20,155 nucleotides of DNA from Haplosporangium gracile (GCA_015499985.1 JAAAUF010000772.1:1-20155), one strand, 5' to 3'; positions 1-10,538 are shown, counted from the first letter of the stretch. A program made the numbers and translations. The notes: generated by a model from the sequence alone, not told the origin.

Positions 1-1560
1 CAACCCGGGTTGCCAAGTAGATTATCCTCTTTTTTTTTTGTTCGTCTATGTGTTTTCAAAACGCAAAAGAAACACAACTATGCGAACAGATACTTTGATT
101 ATGATAACGACGCGTCTTCTATCTCGCCGCTAACAGATCTTTTTCGTATGTCATTTGTCAACAATTTCCCACTTTCGATCGCCATTTTGTTGGAGCGCTC
201 GATCCAGGCATCATTTAGATCATTTAACATTGCTTTGCTAGTATTTTCTATATTGCACGCTCAATAACGATATTTCTGTCCGTATTTTTTTTTTTTTTTT
301 GGACAAGGCTTTAGCTCAAAACACCCTTACTTTTGAAATTTTGCTCAAGCGATTCGCATTTGAATTATTTTTTTTCTCCTTTCGACCTTTCGTCATTTCA
401 CTTTTCACTTTAATAATTTTTTTCTTGGGTACACTTCGATGCTTTGAGTTTGGTATTCCAACATTCCATCCCTACTCTCCTACCTCCTACTCAATGACCC
501 ATCAAACATGACATGCAAAAAGGCAACCGTTCGAGGGTGAAGCTTTTGCCCTCACTCTTTTCCTTGCATAATCTTTTTTCGTTTTTTTGTCGTCTCGTTT
601 TTTTTAATTCTCGACAATTTCTTGGACTTACAAGGTGTGATTAAGCTTATCTAGCGGTTAGAGGCGCCACGACACATTACCATCCAATTCTATTTCTCAA
701 TTCTTGGAGAGAAAAGGTCGAGCAATAGGGGAAGGAGTGAAGAAAAGTGATGTTCCTATAGAATGGTTATGTGGAGGGGCATGCATGATGCACATACACA
801 GGCAACAGATAAACGCCGAAGAGCTCATTGTATGGACGTAGCAAAGCAAGAGAACGTCATGACGATGCGTGGCAAGTGTAGTAAAGCGTGCTCACTAGTG
901 GCAACTAGTAGACGTACTGTTTGTTGACAGCCTAAGAGAAAATTTGGGGCGACAAAGCTAGAATATCAAGGATGTTGCTTCCTGTTCTAGAGAGGGAGAT
1001 GATAAAGAAGACGGATGAATGGGTATGTGAATATGAAAAAGAAGGAGAAGAGAGCTAGTTGAATGATGACCAAAACGGTTGGCTAGGAATGGAGTGGAGG
1101 AATGTAACATTCCTTGTTTGTTTACTGGTCCTCTCTTTCGCTCGTTCAACACATAGCTATCTCTCTCTCTCTCCTCTCATGACCTAAAGCCGTTAGTAAG
1201 TGCACAGACCATTTTTTTCCCTGCTCTCCACATCCGAGACAACCTAAATACAACACACGCTCAAATACTTTGTTTTGCTTTTTCTTCTTTTTTGCGTGTG
1301 CAACGAATGAGACAGAGAAGAGAGAGACATCGCCTACCCTGGAAAATGTGCAGGTACCGCATGCATATCGGTCCGCCTATTTAGAACCCCTCGGTTCAAT
1401 TCCTTAGTGAATAACCTTAATCAAGATAGCGCCTTTGTCTTTTTAGACGCAGGGGACCCTGCTTTATCCTCCCTTTTGCCCCTGTCTCCTCATCTTATTG
1501 AATGAACATACCCCCTCGGTATTCTGTATTTTGTTTATTTTTGATTCGGAGATGTGGAGA
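1..1560. other. AT-rich intergenic region, no gene recognised
   Basis: No convincing gene is seen here. Open frames are under 100 codons, rich in Phe/Leu/Ser from T-runs, and match no family I know. The stretch holds several long T-tracts (near 30, 287, 370 and 600) and a CT microsatellite near 1160-1177. It probably contains the remains of the upstream region of the decayed esterase that follows. A distant promoter or non-coding RNA cannot be excluded. Confidence 0.5.
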
Positions 1561-1681
1561 ATCGGTGCCTTTGTTGAGCGGGGCGACGGTGACTGCAACT
1601 AAAACGATCATTAAAAATTTCGTTTTTTTTAACCCAACTTTACGCATTCACGTTGCCCTACTATGGATTTTTATCTACAAG

Positions 1682-3784
1682 GTGGATACGTCTAGATCCC
1701 TGAAACGACTGGTGCGGACAGTCTGGTCTCTTTACTCAGCAACAACGCGACCGCGTAACAGGAGATCTTCGGCTAGTCTTACTTAGTTCTGGGTCTTTAA
1801 CGGTAAGCAAATTGAACATTGCATTTGGTCATTTCATTGGTTGGACAAATAAAAACTTCCCCCCTCCTTTTTTTTTTCTTTCTTTAACAAGCCCACCCTT
1901 CCATTCCTTTATTTTTTTCATTTCCATTTCTTCTCCGCGGGCATTCCCAGTGTGCTTTCCAACTGTCTGGCTGTCAATAAGAAAGCAGGCAAGACAGACT
2001 GGATTCCCTGCAGCACACAACTTCCCACAGTCTGCTTCAACAGCATCATGCGTCGCGTCCTCCTCTTCCAAGATTAAGGCCGGTAAATCAAACTTGGCAC
2101 ACCCATCGGACAACTCTAAGGCTGGCGTGCCAAGAACGCATGCTGATCCTTGGGTATCCCATACGGCGAGGCACCTGTTGGCGAGTACCGGTTTATGGCA
2201 CCTGTTGCAAAGGCACCTTTTGCTACTACGTGAAATGCGATAGTTTATGGACATATCTGCCCACAGACTCCAAAAGTCAAAGGTTTAGTGGCCCAGTATT
2301 ATGTCTTGGTTGGAGAATTCTGCGACGGAGAATGAGGATTGTTTGAATTTGAATGTTTATACCCCCTATCATGCTTTATCTTCATGGAAGTGGATTCGCC
2401 AAGTAAGGTTTTTTCGTCTTTTTCTTTCATTTTTGCATGCTTGCATAACACTGTCACAAAAAAATATCAACGTGCTATTCTTTACGTTCATTTTTTTTGG
2501 CCCCTCTACCCCATCTCATCTTACAGCTACTCAGGATCAGTGATTCTATTCGAACCTGGCAACTTGGTCTAGCGCGGAGGAGCGGTCGTCGTTACCATCA
2601 ACTACTGTTTCGGCCTCTTTGGTTGGTTCAAAGACACAAATTCTTAGTCCCGCTCCACCGTCCCGGCAACCAAGCCTTCCATGACCAAATCCTTGCCCTT
2701 CAATGGGTCCAGAAGAATATTGCCTTCTTTGGTGATGGCCCCAAATGGGTCACCGTCTTTGGAGTATCTGCAGGCGCCAACAGTATCCGAGTCTTCTCTC
2801 AGCTCCATCTATATTCAGACTCTACCAGAGCGTCATTGGCGAGAGTGATCCGGTCAATATCTTCGTACCATATTCCACAATCTGCAACCAAACTGACTAG
2901 CTATTTCATGGTATCTCTCGGTTGTAACCTATGGAGTATTGCATGCGCCCGTAGCAACTCGACAAACGAGATCTTGCAAGCTAGCATAAAGGCAGGCCAA
3001 TTGGCGCTCAATGACGATCCATGGACGACTTTTGGACTTGTCGAACGGCTTTCTGCAAATGGAGACCTCATCCCGGCAGATTCCTCGACATTCGTCAAGT
3101 CGAGACGGTACAACACCAAGGCCGGCATCATGTGCGGTACCATCAAAAACTAAGCCGGGTTCTACGTCCCGCTTTATTTACCAAAACCAATCCACATCGC
3201 CAGTGTCGCGGAGACATTGGAATTGATTTTTGACAAGAATCGGACTGCCCTCATCATGCACTCGTCCTATTTCGCCTTACCCTCCAGCAACACCGACGTC
3301 ATCCGCGATGCATTCACACTTTTCGGGATTGATCAGCTTTGGTTGTGTCCGTTGCAATACCTCAGTCGCCAGATGGCGACCCATAAACCGACTTACAACT
3401 TCCAGTTCTCGTGTGGAAGAGATACTCCGTCTGTCGAGAACAACTGTTGTTCAGTTTCGACCGGTCGAGTCTACCACTCTACTGATATCCAACTTGTCTT
3501 TGCCAGCAGCGCCTCGAGGCCCGGTTCGCACGCCAGGTCGTCGATCGGTCGACTACTTCCGCCAAGACGGGCAACCCAAACCCGCAACCAGGAATTGTTG
3601 ATGTTGAAATAGAAACCCGGATGTAACGAGTCTGCAGTGGTTGCCGTATAGGGATCAGAGCCCAGTGTCGGACCTAAATGTGCAGAGTCGAATAGTGAAT
3701 AACTTGGAGGCTGCGATGTGTCGGTGGATAGATGATACGTTCCTGTATGACTTTTGGATACGCATTCCTAACAACCCCAAGTTA
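1682..3784 (+). pseudogene. Broken CTLD-carboxylesterase, tandem copy of the 4642-7182 gene
   Basis: This aligns exon by exon with the intact esterase downstream. Segments are 1682-1802 (exon 2), 1941-2402 (exon 3) and 2527-3784 (exon 4). Exon 1 is not clearly recognisable, though a faint remnant may lie near 1560-1620. Exon 2 carries several in-frame stops and a net 4-base length change. The acceptor before exon 3 has changed from AG to GG at 1939-1940. Exon 3 lacks about 30 bases before the oxyanion-hole region. Exon 4 has stops and shifts from 2572 on. The nucleophile elbow reads G-V-S-A-G, so the Glu of GESSG is lost. The codon matching the catalytic glutamate is a TAA stop at 3151-3153. 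The old stop codon is now TTA at 3782-3784. The donor at 1803 and both ends of intron 3 (2403-2526) survive. It cannot make a working enzyme; it is a dead duplicate. Confidence 0.9.
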
Positions 3785-4433
3785 GCTGGGGGGTGGTATC
3801 AATTTTTATTTAAAAAATGAATGAGCAAAGAAAGCAAATAGGTGAAAGAGAATACAATTTGCTCTGGCTATGCTGGCACTGCCAAAAATATATATGGGCT
3901 ACATGTAGCATTTTGCTCAGTTCCCGTTCTTGTCAAAGTTCCATTTTTCGCCTGCTGGGAATAAGGAAAAAGGGAGCCAAAGAAGGCGGATAGATGGATG
4001 GCAGGAGACGATGCTGACCCTGAAAATAATGCCACATCCGTACAGCAGTCCCTCCTGGTGCTGCGCCGCTCCCCGAAGTTCAATGTAACATAAAATATCG
4101 ATAACGGTCTTTACTCTGTCCATCTTCACACAAATAACAACTTGTCTCTCCTCTACCTCCCTAGTCGCATTCTTCGCTGTTCCCCTTCTCCATCCGCTCC
4201 TACGTCTTTTTAGTCAGCGTTAAAGTTGTTGCTGGTGATGATAATGGTGTGAGTGAGGAGGGGGTATCTAATTTGCAATCGATCACGCAGGAGTAAGAGC
4301 AAGAAAAAAAAAAGGGCCAAGCACTGCCGCATGAGCGAAAATGAATAAGCCTCATGCTTGAGTACACTGCCCCTTTCCCCTGTTTTGGATGGTCAGTTAG
4401 CCTACCTCCTCTGTAATTTTTTTGTATCTTACG
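3785..4433. other. Intergenic spacer between esterase copies
   Basis: No gene is seen. Short open frames on either strand lack family features and plausible starts. Sequence just past 3784 does not obviously match that after the intact copy at 7182, so the recognisable duplicated unit seems to end near the coding end. The last part (about 4140-4433) is probably the distal promoter of the intact esterase. Confidence 0.5.
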
Positions 4434-4501
4434 TTCTAAATTGGCAAAGCAGTTTAGCCTCCACACTTTCTAAATTGGCGAAGCAGTTCAGCCTCCACAC
4501 T
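4434..4501 (+). repeat. Tandem direct repeat, two 34-bp units
   Basis: Units 4434-4467 and 4468-4501 share the order TTCTAAATTGGC, then AAGCAGTT, then AGCCTCCACAC, and differ at about two bases. They end about 60 bp before the TATA box of the intact esterase. A local duplication of a promoter segment, perhaps a regulator site, is possible; no known operator was recognised. Confidence 0.8.
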
Positions 4502-4563
4502 TTCACTTCTCTCGCACGGTCATGACGAAACTCCTCAACCGCCCATATTCATTTTCAGAAAAA

Positions 4564-4570
4564 TATAAAA
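4564..4570 (+). promoter_or_regulatory. TATA box of the intact esterase
   Basis: TATAAAA lies 72 bp upstream of the chosen ATG at 4642. It falls downstream of an in-frame ATG at 4522, so that upstream ATG would sit before the expected transcription start. This supports 4642 as the real start. Confidence 0.6.
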
Positions 4571-4641
4571 CGAAGTATAAGGCCACTTCACTCCCACATT
4601 CTTTTTTCACCCATTTGCTTAGTACTATCCTTTCACACTTG

Positions 4642-7182
4642 ATGTTGTCACTCAAATTATTCTTTTTGTCACTCCTCGCCATATTCCTTCTACAAACCTG
4701 CATTATCAGTGCTGTTCCCTTAAAACGTGAAAAGAGACTGTTGTATCCCCTGGCACCTGTTGCCAGCGACATTGGCGGTGTCAGTATCATCCTAGAGAAC
4801 GATGTCGACTCGACCATAGCCAAATACTCCTTCCTTCTCTTGTCCCAACCGAGAGGGTTCTATGACGGAATGGACTCCTGTCGCTCCATGGGTGATGGTA
4901 AATCAAATTTTTTTTTGGAATTAGTCGTCTTTTTCATGTCACTTTTTTTGCTCACGTTTACTTACTAGAAGACCGCACCGTGAATTGATTTTTAGGTGGA
5001 TACATCTACATCCCAGGGACTGCTGGAGCGGTCAGCCTCGTCTCCCTGCTCAACAACAACGCCGTGGCTCAGCAAGAGGTCTCTGGTCATTCTCAATTTT
5101 GGGTTTATAACGGTAAGGAAAAGAAACAATGTATCGATTTTTTCAGTTGAGAAAACATCACAATCCCTCCCTCTTATTCTTTCTTTAACTAGTTTATCCT
5201 TTCCTTTCCTTTCCTTTCCTTTCCTTTCCTTTCCTCTCCTTTTCTTTTCTTTCCTTTCCTTTGTTTTTGTTATTTCTATTTCTTCTCCGTAGGTATTCCC
5301 GGTGTATTCTCTAACTGCCTGGCTGTCAACAAGAACACAGGCAAGACAGACTGGATCCCCTGCAGCACACAGCTCCCCACAGTCTGCTTCAATAGCGTCA
5401 TGCGTCGCGTCCTCTTTTCTCAGGACACAAGTCGCCAGATCAAACTAGACACACCCATCGGCCAGGTCCAAGGCTGGCGTGACCAGAATTCATTTCGCTT
5501 CCTGGGTATCCCCTATGCCGAGGCACCTATCGGAGAGCGTCGGTTCGCACCATCTGTCCCTAAGGCGTCTTTCACAACCACCTATGACGCAAGCCAGTAT
5601 GGAAATGTTTGCCCACAGACATCTAAATCCACAGGTCCGGTGCCTACTGTTCTAGCGATGATCAAGAATGTTGCACCAGAGGATGAAGATTGCTTGAATC
5701 TGAATGTTTACACACCCAGTTTGAAGGGTGATGGTATGGCGCCTCTGCCTGTCATGTTCTACATCCATGGCGGTGGATTCTCCAAGTAAATATTTTTTTT
5801 TCTTTCTCTCCCTCTTTTTTTTATGAAAGGGCAAAAGTACTTCGATATGACCCAAATATATACTAATTTTTTCTTGTCGATTTTATAGTTTCTCGGGATC
5901 GATAGTGTTATTTGAGCCCGGTAATCTGGTCTCGCGTGGAGGAGTCGTAGTAGTCACCATTAACTATCGCCTCGGACTCTTTGGCTGGTTTGAAGACGTC
6001 AACTCCTGGTCTAGATCCACAGTATCCGGAAATCAAGGCCTACGTGACCAAATCCTTGCCCTCCAATGGGTCCAAAATAACATTGCTGCTTTCGGGGGTG
6101 ACCCAAACCGTGTAACCCTCTTTGGTGAATCCTCAGGTGGGCATAGTGTTCGCGCCCTCCTCTCGGCTCCCTCTGCGTTTGGACTCTATCACAGTGTTAT
6201 CAGTGAGAGCGATGCTATTAGTCAACCTTTTTTTAACCCACAGTCCGCAAGTAGGTTGAACAATTATCTTATGGATGCGCTGGGTTGTGATTTAGGGGAT
6301 TTGGCCTGCGCTCGGAGAAAGTCGACGAATGATATCCTGGAGGCTAGTATGGTCGCGGAGCAGAACGTGCTTGAAGATGATCCTTGGACGACTTTAAAGC
6401 TTGTTCTTCGACCTACCGCAGATGGAGAGCTCATCCCGGCCGATTTCTCAGCACTGGTCAAGACGGGCAGATACAACACTAAGGCCAACATTTTGTGGGG
6501 GACAACAAAGGATGAAGCAGGGTTCTACGTCTCGCTGTTTTTTCCAAATCCGATCCCGATCGCCAACACCAACATCACTGACGCTCTGAGTGTAATATTC
6601 GACAAGGAACGGGTCCCTGCAGTGATTAACTCCTCGTTCCTTACTCTCCAACCCAACAATACGGACGCCGTTCGCGATGCAATCACACGTTTCGGGACGT
6701 CCTACTTTTGGCTCTGCCCACTCCAGTACCTCAGCCGCCAGATGGCGACCCACAAACCGACCTACAACTACCGCTTCTCACGTGGACGCGATACACCTCT
6801 CGTCGGTCGACCATATTGTTCTTTCAGCACGGGGCGTGTTTGTCACTCTAATGACATCCAACCCATCTTTGCCAGCGGAGCGGTGCTGCCGGGATTTGAA
6901 CAAACAGGCGACGATGCACGATTTTCGAGACAAGTCATCGATCGGTTGACTACTTTTGCCAAGACTGGGGATCCCAACCCGCAGCCGGGGCTTGTTGGTG
7001 TCGAGAATGAGAATGAAGATGTGACGAGCGTGAAGTGGGGAGCGTATGGCGCTGAGAACCCAGTGTTGGATTTGAATTTGAAGAGTAGTATGTTTGAAAA
7101 TTTAGAGGCAGATATGTGTCGGTGGATGGATAGTGAATTCTTGTACGATTTTTGGGTTCGGATACCAAACAACCCCAAGTGA
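4642..7182 (+). CDS. Secreted carboxylesterase with N-terminal C-type-lectin-like domain
   Basis: Proposed exons are 4642-4897, 4996-5112, 5293-5785 and 5889-7182 (719 aa). All introns are GT-AG and the frame is kept throughout. Residues 1-24 form a signal peptide. A KREKR stretch at 28-32 could be a Kex2-type processing site. Residues about 60-158 look like a short C-type-lectin-like domain: Cys80, FW at 120-121, and Cys133, Cys148 and Cys156 in the order NCLAV...DWIPCSTQLPTVCF. Residues about 173-719 form a type-B carboxylesterase (alpha/beta hydrolase), with LGIPYAEAP near 195, EDCLNLNVYTP near 249 and HGGGF near 283. The nucleophile is Ser370 in FGESSGG, the acid is Glu498 in GTTKDEAG, and the base is His608 in VCHSNDIQP. 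All three triad residues are present. It should hydrolyse carboxylic esters outside the cell; the substrate is unknown. No C-terminal anchor is seen. A broken paralogue lies directly upstream. The start is the ATG that opens the signal peptide, 72 bp after a TATA box. Confidence 0.9.
5198..5262 (+). repeat. CCTTT microsatellite in esterase intron 2
   Basis: About eight CCTTT units lead into a looser pyrimidine run within the 5113-5292 intron, shortly before its acceptor. The tract may simply act as an oversized polypyrimidine tract. The matching intron of the dead copy has T-runs but not this expansion. Confidence 0.85.
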
Positions 7183-7219
7183 GTTGGTTGTAAGAATCTT
7201 CGGTGTAAAATACTTGTAA

Positions 7220-7225
7220 AATAAA
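7220..7225 (+). terminator. Poly(A) signal of the esterase
   Basis: AATAAA lies 38 bp after the stop codon, in an A/T-rich stretch, so the predicted 3' UTR is short. A second AATAAA lies near 7316-7321. Confidence 0.5.
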
Positions 7226-7512
7226 AATTCATTTTCTCAATGATTCAGGTGAAGTTACGGCTGCTATTCATTTAATCCTCGTACCATACATATAAAATTA
7301 TTTACCAGTGAGACGAATAAAGTTATTTTTGATAAAGCACCTATTGAACCAGGAACGTGATTCGTGCTGATTTACAAAGAATTTTATTCGTCAAGGTTCA
7401 GATTGTTGCTTGGAGACGAGTCACTTAGTAAATGAGGGGTAATTGCTGATACAATGCGGGGATCTTGTTGCGGTCAAGTAAATGATCTTTATATCTGTAA
7501 AAGCCATGGGAA

Positions 7513-7541
7513 GGGGTAAGGGTAGGGGTAGGGGTAGGGGG
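7513..7541 (+). repeat. GGGGTA-type short tandem repeat
   Basis: Five G-runs separated by TA or TAA sit in an otherwise gene-free spacer (about 7226-7904). They could fold as a G-quadruplex on the plus strand and resemble degenerate telomeric repeat. The rest of this spacer shows no gene I can support. Confidence 0.7.
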
Positions 7542-7904
7542 AGATTTTGACGCTGGCATGCTTTCAAACTGAGATGTAAAGAAGACGTGGCGTGCAGAAT
7601 GGAGGCAAACGAAAACAAGAAAGAAAGTGGCAGTTTCCATTATTTAAAGACCGTTTTCTCCTTGGAAACCACGCGCATCCTCAATATTGTTATTGCCAAT
7701 GGTGACAGGGCCAGCGATATATGTGTACCTTGGAGTCTATCTCATCACTTTTCATTAACAAAGGTGAGTTCCTAAACATCTTGCCTTGTCCAAGTGTCAT
7801 GATGATCCACTAACGTACAAAAACCCCTTTTTTTGAGTTATCTGTTGTTCAGACTCGCCGGGTTTATTGTTTTGCAAGTTGATTATAATGGAATCATTAA
7901 ACTG

Positions 7905-8235
7905 TCACCGCGTTTGGTTGTATGATCCATAGACGTCACTGGTGGTACTGCTGATGATCGCTGTAAGGCACTTGCCGCTAAGCTGGTGATGTACTATATC
8001 CATATTCCTTTGCATCCTTTGATGTAATTGTCCATCTAAGATTGCGTTCATGTGTTGGCAATGACCTACTACAAAATTGAAAAAAGACACACTCGTTAGG
8101 GCACAAAATAGCAGGGTACCAAATGAGTGCGAATCAGCAAAAGTAAGTAGGTGAGGGAAGAGAGGGAAGAGCCTTACTGGATTCAGAAAACGAACAAATG
8201 TCGTCGACTACGTGGGTGAGGTAACTTTTTAATCC
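7905..8235 (-). other. Possible last two exons of a minus-strand gene or remnant
   Basis: On the minus strand a GTAAGG donor (intron start 8177) and a TTTTGTAG acceptor (8069-8070) bound a 109-bp intron with a CTAAC branch-point match about 25 nt before the acceptor. Joining exon 8178 to about 8235 with exon 7905-8068 keeps one open frame ending at a TGA. It encodes about 70 residues, including KSYLTHVVDDICSF and later LHQRMQRNMDIVHHQ. The intron size matches neighbouring genes. No convincing start or upstream exon was found, because an in-frame stop lies just upstream and the next bases overlap a plus-strand frame. It could be a gene remnant or chance. The family is not recognised. Confidence 0.25.
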
Positions 8236-8280
8236 AGTTCGTGACCTTAAGTCAGGGTTCCCAGCTCAGATACATCAATC

Positions 8281-8727
8281 ATGTTGGAAGTGGGCCGAAT
8301 ACAGATGCCTTTGCAGGATTATGTCTTGTCACTTCAACTCTTGACGGTGATGGCCCCGAATCTAGAGAATCTGAATGGAGGAGCGCTGAACGGATTCTCG
8401 CTCAAGGGACTGGTCGATGTGGTCAAGGCCCTGCCGAACAAGGTTACAAGAATGAAATTCAATCTGCCAGAGCCTTTGAGTAAAGCGTTGACGCCGCGGA
8501 ATTGTATTCTTCGCTTGCTGAGGTTGCACGGAGAGCGAGAAGGAGCGCCTTATGGAGTTTTGGTTTGGTTATATCAGGTACTGTATTTTGAAGGATACTG
8601 TTGTGGGTGGAGAAGGATGTGAATGAAAAGCCTTTTACTGGCTGCTTGCTTGCTATTTCTATTGAACCGTGGTAATTATTCTATTTTATCTAATTAGAGC
8701 GCTATTGTGGCCAGAGTAGTAATGTGA
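8281..8727 (+). CDS. Small hypothetical protein, possibly a leucine-rich fragment
   Basis: An ATG at 8281 opens a frame with protein-like composition. A possible 120-bp intron (8578-8697, GTACTG...AATTAG) joins exon 8281-8577 to 8698-8727, giving 108 aa; unspliced, the frame ends at 8622 (113 aa). Leucine and asparagine spacing (MAPNLENLNGGALNG, then GLVDVVKALPNKVTRMKF) is reminiscent of leucine-rich repeats such as those in the F-box family next door, but no domain is firm. It may be a fragment of a longer broken gene. No signal peptide or membrane segment is seen. Confidence 0.3.
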
Positions 8728-9069
8728 TAGAGGCAAGATGCGTGTTGTCACTGTAGATGTAAAAAGTCGTTGAGGCGAAGCACTTTTTCTCGACTTGAAT
8801 TATCGCGGGGGGTTAACATGGGAAATAATAAGACCATGCTGAGCCTGTGGTTGCACGTAGCCAATGGTTGGAAAAGGCACACAGCTCCGCTCTTTTTTCT
8901 TTTTATTGCAGGAGACGCCGCTCTCTTTTCGTTTCTTTTCTAATTCCCACATCACCCTTTCACATGCACACACATCCATGCTCATAGATCATCTTCCTTC
9001 GCCGCATTCAGTTCCTTCGCCCTTTTTTCCTTTCTTTTTAGTCACCGGCAGTTACCATACCACCGACGA
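8728..9069 (+). other. Upstream region of the F-box pseudogene
   Basis: No gene is seen. From about 8890 the plus strand becomes pyrimidine-rich, as fungal promoters and leaders often are, up to the ATG at 9070. Confidence 0.4.
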
Positions 9070-10538
9070 ATGGATTCATTCTCCTTCCTTCCTTTCGAAT
9101 GCATCTGCCTCATTCTACAGTACCTGGCACACGAGGGCGACGCCTTCACCCTGACTTCACTTCTGCGAGTCAACAAGCGTATCGCATCTGCCACCTTGTC
9201 CATCCTTTTTGCCAACCCCTTTTGCGAATAGTTTCATGGAAGGACTCATGGTTCTCACACCCGCTACGGAGGCTCTGCTAGTCTCCTGGCTCGCATGCTG
9301 CTCAGTCATCACCGCCTTGCCTTTCTTGCCTCGGAACCTGGACTAGAGCCAGAGCCAGGACAAGGAGAATCAGAAGCGGAACTATCCAGAGCTGTCAATT
9401 TTTCTCTTGGACTCGAGGCAGCTGATGTCTCATCAGGATCAGGACCAGGACCGACGACGACTTACTCATTATTCGATTACCGCAGCTATATCCGCCACCT
9501 CGATGTGGAACCGACTGTCCATATCGAATATTTCTATATCCATTCCGTGGGACCTCCTGAACTATTGAATATTTATCCGTGAGGTCGAGCTCATGGACAA
9601 GTGTCGACGTATCCATGCGCCCTCAGCCCTCCTTGCAAGCGATGTCGGTCTCGAGAAGATCTTTCTATGATTTTACCCAAAGATCATCTATCGATAGATG
9701 GGCTGGACCCTCGCGAGTCCTATCTTGGAGCAACTCGAGAGTCTGGCCATTTCAGTGGGGATCATTGGACGCTTTACCTCGGTGGTGGGTCGATTGAAGT
9801 GACTACGGAAGATTTGATTCTATATGGACGAGGTCTCTGACTATGATGGCGAGGAAGAGGAATATAGTCCTGACGAGATTCAACGATCGGGAGAAGAAGA
9901 CCAAACTGCGATGATGCATGGAACGGTACCATAGCATCGCCGGTCATGACGATCCTACCTAGCAGGCACATGAAGCAGCTGCAATAGGGGGAGGAGGAGG
10001 AGGGTAACCGGATCTGATGATAGGGATTGTGCGTCCGCACTGGTCGTGGGATTGACACTTACCTCATCTCTGTATACTTCACTTGGATTCCGAATTTGCG
10101 TATCGGTTCGAGTTTAGGATGCTCATGGGGTGTACTGGTTTAGAATGTCTGTTCCTCGACATACTTATAGAGGAAAAACAGTATTCTCGCGTCATCCCCC
10201 GATCCGACTTGTTTGCTTCCTCATCTCCATCCTCATCCAACATTGGCAACGACTACCAGTCTACGCGGATTGTCACAGGGAAACTGTTGAGACTGTGGAT
10301 GTCAGGTCTCTGGATCATGGACGAGATTGTCCTAAACGAGTTCCTGGCATTGATGTTCCCGTACCTTCGATCCTTCCACGAGAACAAATGGGGCGGAATT
10401 ACGGTTCGAGGGGTTGTCCATGCGATTCGGCCTAGGATGAAAAGATTCATAAGGTTGACATTGAGTTTCCCGCAGCCCTCGTTGGAGGGAGAGATGGATG
10501 AGTTGGGGATTTATCCCAGGAATAAGTGGTGGTTTTGA
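9070..10538 (+). pseudogene. Decayed F-box / leucine-rich-type gene
   Basis: The ATG at 9070 opens an F-box-like segment (residues 6-50: LPFECICLILQYLAHEG, then LTSLLRVNKRIASATL), the part that would bind Skp1 in an SCF ubiquitin ligase. A TAG at 9229-9231 interrupts it, but the same frame then stays protein-like to 9579. Homology-like coding then moves to another frame (REVELMDKCRRIH from 9578; LEQLESLAISVGIIGRF near 9719-9770), broken by stops at 9668, 9695, 9800, 9815 and 9932. It continues in a third frame from about 10083 to the TGA at 10536-10538, with GCTGLECLFLDILIEEK and LLRLWMSGLWIMDE typical of leucine-rich F-box C-termini. Introns cannot explain the stops between 9668 and 9815, because coding-like sequence lies on both sides of each. 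This would be one of the large F-box families common in Mortierella-like genomes; the family call rests on resemblance only. Confidence 0.65.

Noticed and set aside
1378..1410. tRNA-like GGTTCAATTCC box
   Set aside because: No matching A box or cloverleaf stems could be found around it.
1812..2254. Overlapping frames of about 140 codons on both strands
   Set aside because: The region aligns to intron 2 and exon 3 of the intact esterase; these frames are by-products of the pseudogene.
4522..4641. Upstream in-frame ATG giving a 40-residue longer esterase
   Set aside because: It lies upstream of the TATA box at 4564 and would bury the signal peptide.
9229..9231. Programmed stop-codon readthrough in the F-box gene
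   Set aside because: The following bases do not match known readthrough contexts, and later frameshifts and stops show general decay.
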